A DNA stretch of 18,296 nt from Opitutales bacterium UBA2995 (lineage in GTDB: Bacteria; Verrucomicrobiota; Verrucomicrobiia; Opitutales; UBA2995). The DNA lies in contig DDZZ01000068.1 in assembly GCA_002346535.1 (NCBI GenBank), positions 1 through 18,296 of the forward strand, written 5' to 3'. A program made the translations under genes and the position numbers. The notes beneath the pieces are model-generated. The model was not told the origin of the DNA. It searched no databases and saw nothing but the letters and a program-made list of their open reading frames with translations. Below are positions 1 through 6,619 of the stretch, in pieces (the stretch's first letter is position 1; every line of letters starts with the position of its first letter).

Positions 1-41
1 AATGATTACTGACACCCGACACCTGAAACCTATTTGCTTCT
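1..41. other. Window edge, no gene recognised
   Basis: This short stretch lies downstream of the stop codon of the minus-strand SDR gene. No coding or structural signal was recognised in it. Confidence 0.4.
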
Positions 42-749
42 CTAAAGCTCCGCACCCTCAATCACCAACTCCGAGATCCTCACTCGCGAGGGCGCCGTTG
101 CCACATAAAGACAAGCATCAGCCACATCCTGCGGCTGTAGGGCCTTGGCCAATACATCTTCAGGGGTTGGCACCGGTCGTTTTTTTACCAGGGGTGTGTC
201 CGTCAATCCCGGAAAAATAATTGTAGTCCGAATTCCATTGTGTTGTTGCTCAATATGGATCCCATGAGCCAACCCGGATAAAGCATGTTTGGAAGCCTGG
301 TAGGACACTCCGGATGCGTCAGCACTCTTCGCAGCAATTGAGGAAATATAAATAATCAAACCTTCCTCCTGCTCCTTCATGCATGCCAGTAACGCTTTGG
401 TGCAATTGAAGGCTCCGGATGTATTAGTAGCCATCATCATTTCCCAAGTTTCATAAGTCAGCTCTTCCATACTTCGATCCGGAATATTGGTACCTGTCGC
501 ATAAACAAGAATGTCAATTCTACCGAAGCGCTCCAAAGTACTGCTTATCAAATTTTCAACTGAGGCGACATCCGTTGCATCTGTAACACAAACAAGATGC
601 TCACCTCCTAATTCCAAAGCCAATGATTCGAGCGCTTTTTCATTTCGAGCAGCAATCACAACCTTGGCAGCGGCCTCGGAAAAAGTTTTTGCCACCGCAT
701 AACCCATGCCACTGCTCGCACCAACAACGACTACTACTTTCCCGTTCAT
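42..749 (-). CDS. SDR-family NAD(P)-dependent oxidoreductase
   Basis: This is a classical short-chain dehydrogenase/reductase, a cytoplasmic NAD(P)-dependent alcohol/ketone oxidoreductase. Visible family features, counted from the chosen start, are the glycine-rich cofactor loop GASSGMG (10-16), the YATG variant of the NAG motif (about 83-86), structural Asn109, catalytic Ser137, the YxxxK pair Tyr150/Lys154, and a PG motif after strand 6 (about 180). The length of 235 residues is normal. I chose the ATG at 749 because an AGGA lies just before it and the Rossmann strand then starts at the usual distance. An ATG at 764 would add five residues and has no ribosome binding site. The BASS carrier gene lies 97 bp upstream on the same strand, so the two may be co-transcribed and the SDR may act on the imported acid. 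The substrate cannot be read from the sequence. Confidence 0.93.
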   Translation of the reverse strand: MNGKVVVVVGASSGMGYAVAKTFSEAAAKVVIAARNEKALESLALELGGEHLVCVTDATDVASVENLISSTLERFGRIDILVYATGTNIPDRSMEELTYETWEMMMATNTSGAFNCTKALLACMKEQEEGLIIYISSIAAKSADASGVSYQASKHALSGLAHGIHIEQQHNGIRTTIIFPGLTDTPLVKKRPVPTPEDVLAKALQPQDVADACLYVATAPSRVRISELVIEGAEL

Positions 750-846
750 TCGTCCTGCTTCCATATCAGTGGATGTTTAAATAATATAGGCGATCATCAA
801 TTAAATCCTTCATTAAATAATTCTCACCCAACATAGAGAATTTCAA

Positions 847-1815
847 TTAAACCAACTTTTTTTCACTTGCAAGATGCGTTCGCCACCAATTCGCAATAAT
901 CGAGGAGGTTGTGGTCATGATCGGGCCAAAAACTATGGGTGCAATACCCAGTGTGGCTACCTTGCCCAAGCTGGCCGCAATCCCGGAAGCCATTCCTGAA
1001 TTTTGCATTCCGACTTCCAACGCAATGGTTCGGCAGGTCTGTTCATTCAGCCGCAACAATCGACAGATCGAATAGCCAAAAAAGTAACCACAGCAAATAT
1101 GGAGAAAGCAGACCACGACCAGAATCAATCCCATGGCCAACAGATTGTCGCGGCCGATTGCGACGGTTAGAACGGTCATTACAACAATTCCCACCATTGA
1201 AATCAAAGGCATCACCTTCTTCAGCCAGCTTGCCCGGTGATAAACCAAATGATGGAATGCCAAGCCAGCTAGCAACGGAAATACCACCATTATGGTCATA
1301 CTCCACATCATAGCCAGGGCGTCCACCTCAACCAATGTGCCAGCAAGCAGCTTCATGAGAAAGGGAGTAAGTAGCGGGGATAACATCGTCGCCACTGCGG
1401 TCATCGTCACCGACATGGCGACATCCGCCCTGGCAACCAGCGCCATAACATTGGAAGCAAGGCCACTTGGAGATACACCAACCAGGATTACTCCAGCAGC
1501 GATCTCTGGGGGGAGCCCGAATAGCTTAACTAGGGTAAACCCAATTATAGGCATGATGCTGAATTGGCAAACCAAACCTACGCCGACCCCTGCCGGCATC
1601 CGAAACACCCGGACAAAGTCACCCACACTCAAGGTAGTTCCCATACAAAACATGATGACCTGAAGAATGGGAACAAACAGGCTGGTAAATTTGAACTCAC
1701 CAACCTCAATAAACCAACCGGGAAACAACAATCCGACCGCAACTGCTCCAAGGATGGAAAATGTAAATGCCCATTTGCGGAAAAAGGTTGGTTCAGTTTG
1801 CGTTGGAGCGTTCAT
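847..1815 (-). CDS. BASS family (bile acid:sodium symporter-like) transporter
   Basis: This is a polytopic inner-membrane carrier of the BASS family, which moves organic anions (bile acids, keto acids, pantoate and similar) with sodium. About nine to ten hydrophobic segments fill the 322 residues. The two broken-helix crossover motifs are visible: SPSGLASNV at 115-123 and EVGMQNSGMA at 267-276. They carry Ser121/Asn122 and Glu267/Gln271, matching the sodium-site residues known in bacterial ASBT homologues. The frame stays open to a TTG at 1845, ten codons further out, but the ATG at 1815 puts the first membrane helix close to the N-terminus and was preferred. Neither start has a clear Shine-Dalgarno sequence. 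It heads a probable two-gene unit with the SDR and diverges from the lactonase gene. An organic-acid substrate is likely from the neighbours but is not shown by the sequence. Confidence 0.92.
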   Translation of the reverse strand: MNAPTQTEPTFFRKWAFTFSILGAVAVGLLFPGWFIEVGEFKFTSLFVPILQVIMFCMGTTLSVGDFVRVFRMPAGVGVGLVCQFSIMPIIGFTLVKLFGLPPEIAAGVILVGVSPSGLASNVMALVARADVAMSVTMTAVATMLSPLLTPFLMKLLAGTLVEVDALAMMWSMTIMVVFPLLAGLAFHHLVYHRASWLKKVMPLISMVGIVVMTVLTVAIGRDNLLAMGLILVVVCFLHICCGYFFGYSICRLLRLNEQTCRTIALEVGMQNSGMASGIAASLGKVATLGIAPIVFGPIMTTTSSIIANWWRTHLASEKKLV

Positions 1816-1907
1816 GAGTTTGTTTGAGGAATAGCTATGATTCAATTTGTAGGCCCATGGTCAAACGTTGGATTCGATTTCAATGGTGTGAATTGATTGC
1901 TGAATTG

Positions 1908-1969
1908 TAGGAGCTGCTTTAGCTGTGATCTGGGGGCACATTAAACCATAACAGCTAAAGCAGCTCCTA
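1908..1969. repeat. REP-doublet (REPIN-like) inverted repeat
   Basis: Two 19-bp arms are perfect reverse complements: TAGGAGCTGCTTTAGCTGT at 1908-1926 and its mirror at 1951-1969. They are separated by 24 bp. Past the inner arm ends the match resumes for two bases after one mismatch. The arm reads like the GTAGGAGC-type REP units associated with RAYT transposases in other bacteria, here in head-to-head pairing. It sits in the divergent intergenic region between the BASS gene and the lactonase gene, about 70 bp before the chosen lactonase start. No second copy was noticed in this window and no RAYT gene is present. An ordinary hairpin or operator cannot be excluded. Confidence 0.7.
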
Positions 1970-2040
1970 GATAAAAAATCATCTTGCCTAAAGCTTTGCT
2001 CGCAATGAAGTCTTTGGTTAATCAATATTTCAGGCCTGTT

Positions 2041-3990
2041 ATGAAAGAGCTCTTAATAACGATTCTCTATCTCAAATGGTCATTTATCGTCCTCGGTTTT
2101 CTGATCTCCGATTCATCGGCACAGGCAGCCGATCCAATTGAATTGCGAGCCGGACCGATGACCATGATTTTCGAACCGGACAACGCCTTTCTACGATACT
2201 TGCGCGTCGGCCGTGAGGATGTATTGATCGGAATCAACGCACCCATTCGCAACGAACTGTGGGGAACTGTTAAACCACAAGTTTCAAATCTCGAGCTCGA
2301 CCAAGGCGATAGTCAATTTACCCTAACCTTCGATGCCCTGTGCAAGGATAGAGACATCGATTTTCTTTGGAAAGGAAAACTGACGGGGACATCAGAAGGA
2401 AAAATTGAATTCAATTTCGATGGTACAGCCCGCTCGACCTTCAAACGCAACAGGATCGGTTTCTGCGTTTTGCATTCCTCAAGCGCTGGAGGTAAGGCGT
2501 GGGTTATTACTAACATCGATAGCAGTGAAAGCAAAGGCGCGTTCCCGGAATTCATTTCGCCTCACCAACCAGCTAGAGAAATTCGAAAGATAGCACACGA
2601 AATGGCACCAGGCTTGTGGGCCCACGTACAGATGGAAGGTGATATCTTTGAAATGGAGGATCAACGAAACTGGACGGATGCCTCCTTCAAAACTTACTGC
2701 ACACCACTCGAGATGCCCTATCCAGTAACAGTTAAAAAAGGAGATACGGTTACCCAAAAAGTAACCATTTGGCTTGAGGGCGAAGTCGAGGAATACGCCA
2801 TACCAGCAAAAGGCGCCTCAGATGCAGTCACACTAAAACTCACTGAACATGCTCAACCCCTCCCGCGAATTGGCATACAGGTTTCGAGTGAGATCGACGG
2901 CCTTTCCAATACCGAAATTGATCGACTCAAAAATTTGCGGCTGGACCATCTCCGGGTGGATTTGAAACCGCCCGAAGAACTTGAAGGCAGCCTCATATCT
3001 GCTATCAATCAGGCTAAGCAGCTGGGAGTGAAACTTCATGTAGCCGTATGGCTCGAATCGGAAATAGAAAAAGAGCTGAATAAAATTCGCAGAATTGCCA
3101 AACAACACAATGCACCCATCGCCGCTTGGTTCATCATGCAGGCGAACGAAAATCAGCTACAACTAGCCCGTGAAATTCTTTGGGATGTGAGCACAGGGAC
3201 ATTATATGGAGCTCCCAGAGACGGCATAAGCTTTACAGAGCTCAACAGAGAGCGGCCCAGCCAATTAATGATGGAAATAGTTGCCTACAATGCGACGCCG
3301 CAGATCCACGCATCTGACAATTCCTCGATTGTGGAGACCTTGCCTATCCAAGGCGATACTGTTCGAAGTGCGAAGCAATTTATCGGCACGGCTCCACTTG
3401 TCGTTTCTCCCATAACGTTTCATACCGCTTTACCAGGCAAGGATCCGTTGCCAGGTGAATTGCCCTGGTATGTTGATGCGCGACAAACCAGCTTGTTCGC
3501 AGCGGGCTGGACGCTTGGCAGCATCAAGTTCCTGGCCGAGGCCAGTGTATATGGTGCCACTTTTTATGAAACAATCGGCTGGCGCGGAATCATGGACTCA
3601 GCGAATCCGCCCAATCGGCCTGCGAAGTTTGACGCAAAAGCAGGTACTGTTTTTCCCATCTATCACGTCCTTCGAGATTTCAGTGATTTTGCAGGCGGTC
3701 GGATTCAAGGACTTGAATCCACAGATAATCTCTCGGTAGTCGGCCTTACACTCAGGAAGGGCAACAAGGTGCGAATGTTGATTGTTAATCTAAAAGATCG
3801 AGACCAAAAAGTTGAGATCCGCGGCCTTAACCAACCCCAAATCACAGTGAGCATTCTTGACGGCGACAATGTGGAAAAAGCCAATAAAGATCCGGAAGCC
3901 TTTAACAGACGTGTTGGAAAGGCTCATGCCTCAAGGCAACCTATTGACTTGGGGCCGCACGCGATTGCCCGTGTGGACTATTTAAGATAA
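2041..3990 (+). CDS. Exported D-apionate lactonase family protein
   Basis: The sequence reads as a member of the D-apionate lactonase (ApnL) family, whose characterised members hydrolyse D-apionolactone to D-apionate. Counted from the ATG at 2041 (649 residues), it has an N-terminal beta-sandwich-like region with LRAGP near 35, the block EMEDQRNWTDASFKTYC (204-220), a central TIM-barrel-like region with FTELNRERP (398-406) and TPQIHASD (419-426), the block FYETIGWRG (508-516), and a C-terminal beta domain. These blocks match my memory of the family; no search was run. The first about 28 residues look like a signal peptide ending near SSAQA, so the protein is probably periplasmic. The frame is open to a TTG at 1984 and an ATG at 2005, but only 2041 has an AGG at proper spacing and puts the hydrophobic segment at the terminus. 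It overlaps the 3' end of the opposite-strand dehydrogenase gene by 9 bp. Confidence 0.8.
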   Translation: MKELLITILYLKWSFIVLGFLISDSSAQAADPIELRAGPMTMIFEPDNAFLRYLRVGREDVLIGINAPIRNELWGTVKPQVSNLELDQGDSQFTLTFDALCKDRDIDFLWKGKLTGTSEGKIEFNFDGTARSTFKRNRIGFCVLHSSSAGGKAWVITNIDSSESKGAFPEFISPHQPAREIRKIAHEMAPGLWAHVQMEGDIFEMEDQRNWTDASFKTYCTPLEMPYPVTVKKGDTVTQKVTIWLEGEVEEYAIPAKGASDAVTLKLTEHAQPLPRIGIQVSSEIDGLSNTEIDRLKNLRLDHLRVDLKPPEELEGSLISAINQAKQLGVKLHVAVWLESEIEKELNKIRRIAKQHNAPIAAWFIMQANENQLQLAREILWDVSTGTLYGAPRDGISFTELNRERPSQLMMEIVAYNATPQIHASDNSSIVETLPIQGDTVRSAKQFIGTAPLVVSPITFHTALPGKDPLPGELPWYVDARQTSLFAAGWTLGSIKFLAEASVYGATFYETIGWRGIMDSANPPNRPAKFDAKAGTVFPIYHVLRDFSDFAGGRIQGLESTDNLSVVGLTLRKGNKVRMLIVNLKDRDQKVEIRGLNQPQITVSILDGDNVEKANKDPEAFNRRVGKAHASRQPIDLGPHAIARVDYLR

Positions 3991-5019
3991 CACCAGCCGT
4001 TCCCACTTCTCCTGAAAGGAAGGCTTTTCGAATACTTCAGTATTTATCACACCGTTGGGCATCTTGTAATTCGCCATATCGATCATGGTTTGGCAGGCGA
4101 AGCGACCGATGTCACCGAACAGCTCATGGGTCCAAGCGATTGAATGCGGTGCAAGGAAGACATTATCGAACTCTGAAAAGCGGGATGCCTCGTAACTTGG
4201 CTCCTGCTCAAAACAATCGAGTCCAGCACCGGCAATCCGATTTTCTGATAAGGCGTCGTACAAGTCATCCTCATTCACAATGGTACCGCGGGCTGTGTTG
4301 ATAAGTATCGCAGTCGGCTTCATCAAAGCCAACTCACAGGCAGAAATCAAATTCCTCGTGCTATCGTTTAATGGACAGTGGAGTGATATAAAGTCCGATT
4401 CTTTCAACAATTCATCGAGTTCGACCTTTTCGACACCGGCTTTCTTCGCTGTTTTTTCATCCACGAATGGATCATATACCAGCGTACGGGCCATTCCAAA
4501 TCCTGAAAGCAGCCGAAGCAATTCATAGGCAATTCTTCCGAATCCGATTATGCCCATCGTGCGGTCCCGAAGTTCGCTGCCCATAAAGTCTTTGCGGTCA
4601 TCCCAACGACCTTCCTGCATGAGCCGGTCTTTGGCTTTCACGTGGTGAGACAAAGCAATCATCCATCCAATGGTTGCTTCAGCGACGGGCCGGTCGACAG
4701 CACCGACAGTTATCATTAGTGCGACATCGGCATCTGTGCAGGCTTCAACATCGACTTTATCGTAGCCGACTCCAAACCGGCAGGCAGCCACTAAATTCTC
4801 CGGCGAAGCCAGACTTTGCCGCGTCAATTTAAGTCCTTGAATAATAACGCCATTGGCTCCTTCGAGTTGATCGGTGCCGATTTCAATCCTTCTTCCCTTC
4901 ATGGGAAAATATTCCAGTCCTGGAGCCCGATCCAAAATGCTTAAATCAAAATCCGGAAAACTGGGATTGCCGTCCAAAAAGAAGTCAGCCGTCAGGGCTA
5001 TGCGAAATTCAGATGCCAT
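3982..5019 (-). CDS. D-2-hydroxyacid dehydrogenase (NAD-binding)
   Basis: This is a D-isomer-specific 2-hydroxyacid dehydrogenase, a cytoplasmic enzyme that interconverts 2-hydroxy and 2-oxo acids with NAD(P). With the ATG at 5019 it has 345 residues, normal for the family. The Rossmann core carries GFGRIA (about 159-164, with Ala where the third glycine is usual). The catalytic triad is in place: Arg244 in NTARG, Glu273 in the QEP of GLDCFEQEP, and His292 in APHSIAWT. An upstream TTG at 5094 would add 25 residues but overlaps the preceding aldolase gene, so it was rejected. The start used lies 13 nt after the aldolase stop, which indicates one transcription unit. The pairing suggests handling of a 2-oxo/2-hydroxy acid made or used by the aldolase. 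Phosphoglycerate dehydrogenase-like and glyoxylate reductase-like roles are equally possible. Confidence 0.92.
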   Translation of the reverse strand: MASEFRIALTADFFLDGNPSFPDFDLSILDRAPGLEYFPMKGRRIEIGTDQLEGANGVIIQGLKLTRQSLASPENLVAACRFGVGYDKVDVEACTDADVALMITVGAVDRPVAEATIGWMIALSHHVKAKDRLMQEGRWDDRKDFMGSELRDRTMGIIGFGRIAYELLRLLSGFGMARTLVYDPFVDEKTAKKAGVEKVELDELLKESDFISLHCPLNDSTRNLISACELALMKPTAILINTARGTIVNEDDLYDALSENRIAGAGLDCFEQEPSYEASRFSEFDNVFLAPHSIAWTHELFGDIGRFACQTMIDMANYKMPNGVINTEVFEKPSFQEKWERLVLS

Positions 5020-5032
5020 AGTCAGGTGATGC

Positions 5033-5848
5033 TCAAATAGGCTGACTGTCTTGCGGATCCAGACTAGTTGCGGGTTTCCTGTCACGTCCGACAACCGCTA
5101 AGGCTTCGTGGATAGACTGCAGTAACAATTTTGCGTCAGAACCAATACCCAACATCCGGAAACCCTGCTCCTGCCGTTCCACTAAGTTTTCAGGACTAGT
5201 AGCAATAAGGCCACATTGTTTTCCGGCTGCCCGAATGGCATCCTTGGCTGCAAGGATTTGCTCGGCCACATCTGGCCCTTCCCACTGCCCGCGGTAGCCG
5301 GCATTCGCAGAAAAATCTGCAGGTCCAAAGTAAATGGCGTCCACCCCATCCACCTTGCAATAGGCAGAAGCGTTTTGGGCGCCGACCGGGCTTTCGATCA
5401 TAGGCACCACAAGAACATGATCATTGGCTTCGGCAGCATGTTCAGCAAAACATTGACCCCAAACGGTAGCTCGTTCCCCGCCGATGCCCCGGCGACCTTC
5501 AGGAGGGTACCGGCAGTCAGCAACAGCAGCTTCCACTTCCGCAACACTTTCAACATTCGGGACTAATATTCCGTCCACCCCAATATCCAATACTCGTTTA
5601 ATGAGAGCTGTATTTCGCTCAGCGATGCGCACCAATGCGACCGTTTCACTTCGAACGGTGGCCCGATTCAATTCAGCAATTTCTTTCCAGCCCAAATGGC
5701 CATGCTCTGCATCAATCACAATCCAGTCAAAGTTGAGCGACACGGCCATCTCGACAATGCATGGAGACTCGAGCGTCACGAACATGCCAACCAGTAGCTC
5801 ATCTTTGGCCAGTTTCTGTCTGAATCGATTTAGAGCTTTTATTTTCAT
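5033..5848 (-). CDS. HpcH/HpaI family class II aldolase
   Basis: This belongs to the HpcH/HpaI family of metal-dependent aldolases, which reversibly cleave 4-hydroxy-2-oxo acids to pyruvate and an aldehyde. In 271 residues it shows DAEHGH with the general base His49, substrate-binding Arg74 (LVRI), the PNVESVAEVEAAV segment (97-109), RYPPEGRRG (113-121), metal ligand Glu152 in MIES, and metal ligand Asp178 in FGPADFS. All key residues of an active enzyme are present. The ATG at 5848 is the obvious start, although no Shine-Dalgarno sequence precedes it. It is the first gene of a minus-strand pair with the D-2-hydroxyacid dehydrogenase. Possible substrates include 2-keto-3-deoxy sugar acids and 2,4-dihydroxyhept-2-ene-1,7-dioate analogues; the sequence does not decide. 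A fifteen-base palindrome lies about 92 bp upstream of its start. Confidence 0.93.
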   Translation of the reverse strand: MKIKALNRFRQKLAKDELLVGMFVTLESPCIVEMAVSLNFDWIVIDAEHGHLGWKEIAELNRATVRSETVALVRIAERNTALIKRVLDIGVDGILVPNVESVAEVEAAVADCRYPPEGRRGIGGERATVWGQCFAEHAAEANDHVLVVPMIESPVGAQNASAYCKVDGVDAIYFGPADFSANAGYRGQWEGPDVAEQILAAKDAIRAAGKQCGLIATSPENLVERQEQGFRMLGIGSDAKLLLQSIHEALAVVGRDRKPATSLDPQDSQPI

Positions 5849-6003
5849 AGAAGGAGACGCCGATTACCCGATTTAAACAAAAGCAAACATACACCAAGTG
5901 ATTTGAGAAGTTTAATCTCCAAATGATTGATGACCGACAAATAATGGCATTATTCGGAGTGATCGATTGATGAAATGAATTATTATATTCTAGTCTATAA
6001 CTC
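5849..6003. other. AT-rich divergent intergenic region
   Basis: This non-coding stretch separates the minus-strand aldolase gene from the plus-strand phosphatase remnant. It should hold the aldolase promoter. Apart from the palindrome listed separately, no convincing promoter boxes were recognised. Confidence 0.4.
5940..5954. promoter_or_regulatory. 15-bp palindrome upstream of the aldolase gene
   Basis: AATAATG and CATTATT flank a single central G, making a perfect dyad. It lies about 92 bp upstream of the HpcH/HpaI aldolase start and about 50 bp before the phosphatase remnant. The position would suit an operator. It is AT-rich, so a chance palindrome is quite possible. Confidence 0.25.
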
Positions 6004-6431
6004 TATGAAAAGGACCTGGTTTACCCTGATCGCTCTGTTTTCGAATCTGCTTATTGGCTGTGGCGAACTTCACTTTGCCAATGGGGCAAAGTGAGGTTGA
6101 TTCAAATTCAGCCATTGTTTGGGTTCGGCTCACCCAATCGCCAGAGGCCGTTTTTGAAAGGCTACCCATTTTTACCCAACGTCTTCAGGATGGAGATCCG
6201 GACATAGGTTCCATGTCATCAGATGTAGTGCCGAGTGTGGAAGGTGAAACCCGGGTTCTTTTTTGACCAAATTCCAAAGATGAGAAATCCAAAAAGTCGA
6301 CTGATTGGGAACGGGTCATTGAAGAAAACGGTTTTATATACCAGTTCAAAATCGCCGGTCTTAGAGCTGGGACTAACTATTCGTACGAATTAGAATCTCG
6401 CGAATCAAATAAGAAGTACACAGAATATTAA
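6004..6431 (+). pseudogene. Remnant of PhoD-like phosphatase N-terminal domain
   Basis: The stretch reads as a broken lipoprotein-type alkaline phosphatase D. The ATG at 6004 opens a signal peptide with lipobox LLIGC (Cys20), then that frame stops at 6091. A different frame continues with SNSAIVWVRLT and ends EGETRVLF before a TGA at 6264-6266. The same frame carries on past that TGA with STDWERVIEENGF and GLRAGTNYSYELESRES, the typical end of a PhoD N-terminal Fn3-like domain, and stops at 6429-6431. The lesions seen are thus one frameshift near 6060-6090, one in-frame TGA where family members commonly have Trp, and loss of the whole catalytic domain. The piece from about 6054 to 6266 is open but is unlikely to be a gene in its own right. 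The family assignment is from recognition of motifs, not a search. Confidence 0.72.
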
Positions 6432-6444
6432 CACAAACTACAAT

Positions 6445-6458
6445 CAGCGATATCGCTG
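6445..6458. promoter_or_regulatory. 14-bp perfect palindrome in the receptor leader
   Basis: CAGCGATATCGCTG is its own reverse complement. It lies about 160 bp upstream of the TonB-dependent receptor start and about 50 bp before the possible -35 box, so a regulator-binding site is plausible. No regulator gene is present in the window to pair with it. Confidence 0.35.
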
Positions 6459-6506
6459 CCATGGTATTAAACATCAGGACATACCCAAAATTGTTAGTTA
6501 GTATTA

Positions 6507-6534
6507 TTGACTCCGTATACAATGGGTATATTTT
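6507..6534 (+). promoter_or_regulatory. Possible sigma70-like promoter of the receptor unit
   Basis: TTGACT at 6507-6512 is followed after 16 bp by TATTTT at 6529-6534, giving acceptable -35 and -10 boxes. They stand about 85 bp upstream of the receptor ATG. The region is AT-rich, so the match could be chance; it is the best candidate seen for driving the three-gene unit. Confidence 0.3.
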
Positions 6535-6540
6535 GCTTAA

Positions 6541-6558
6541 AGATCTTCATTAAGATCT
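6541..6558 (+). promoter_or_regulatory. Leader hairpin before the receptor gene
   Basis: AGATCTT (6541-6547) and AAGATCT (6552-6558) are perfect inverted repeats around the loop CATT. The element lies just after the possible -10 box and about 60 bp before the receptor ATG, so it would be at the 5' end of the mRNA or act as an operator. No run of U follows that would make it a terminator. Confidence 0.3.
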
Positions 6559-6619
6559 AAAATACCACACGAAAATTTGAATAAAACTCAAAGAGTTATA
6601 CAACTAATCACCTATATAA

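Noticed and set aside
939..1313. Open frame opposite the BASS carrier gene
   Set aside because: It is antisense to a well-supported transporter, and its translation has no membrane or family pattern.
1984..2040. TTG or ATG starts further upstream for the lactonase
   Set aside because: They would push the signal peptide inward, and no ribosome binding site precedes them.
5020..5094. TTG-initiated longer form of the D-2-hydroxyacid dehydrogenase
   Set aside because: It would overlap the aldolase gene by 62 bp and adds residues not typical of the family's N-terminus.
6054..6266. Independent 70-codon gene
   Set aside because: The frame is part of the broken phosphatase domain: the signal peptide lies upstream in another frame and the domain continues in the same frame past the TGA.
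6264..6266. TGA as a selenocysteine codon
   Set aside because: The position fits a mutated Trp codon, a frameshift lies upstream, and the catalytic domain is missing, so simple decay explains it. No SECIS-like structure was sought beyond this.
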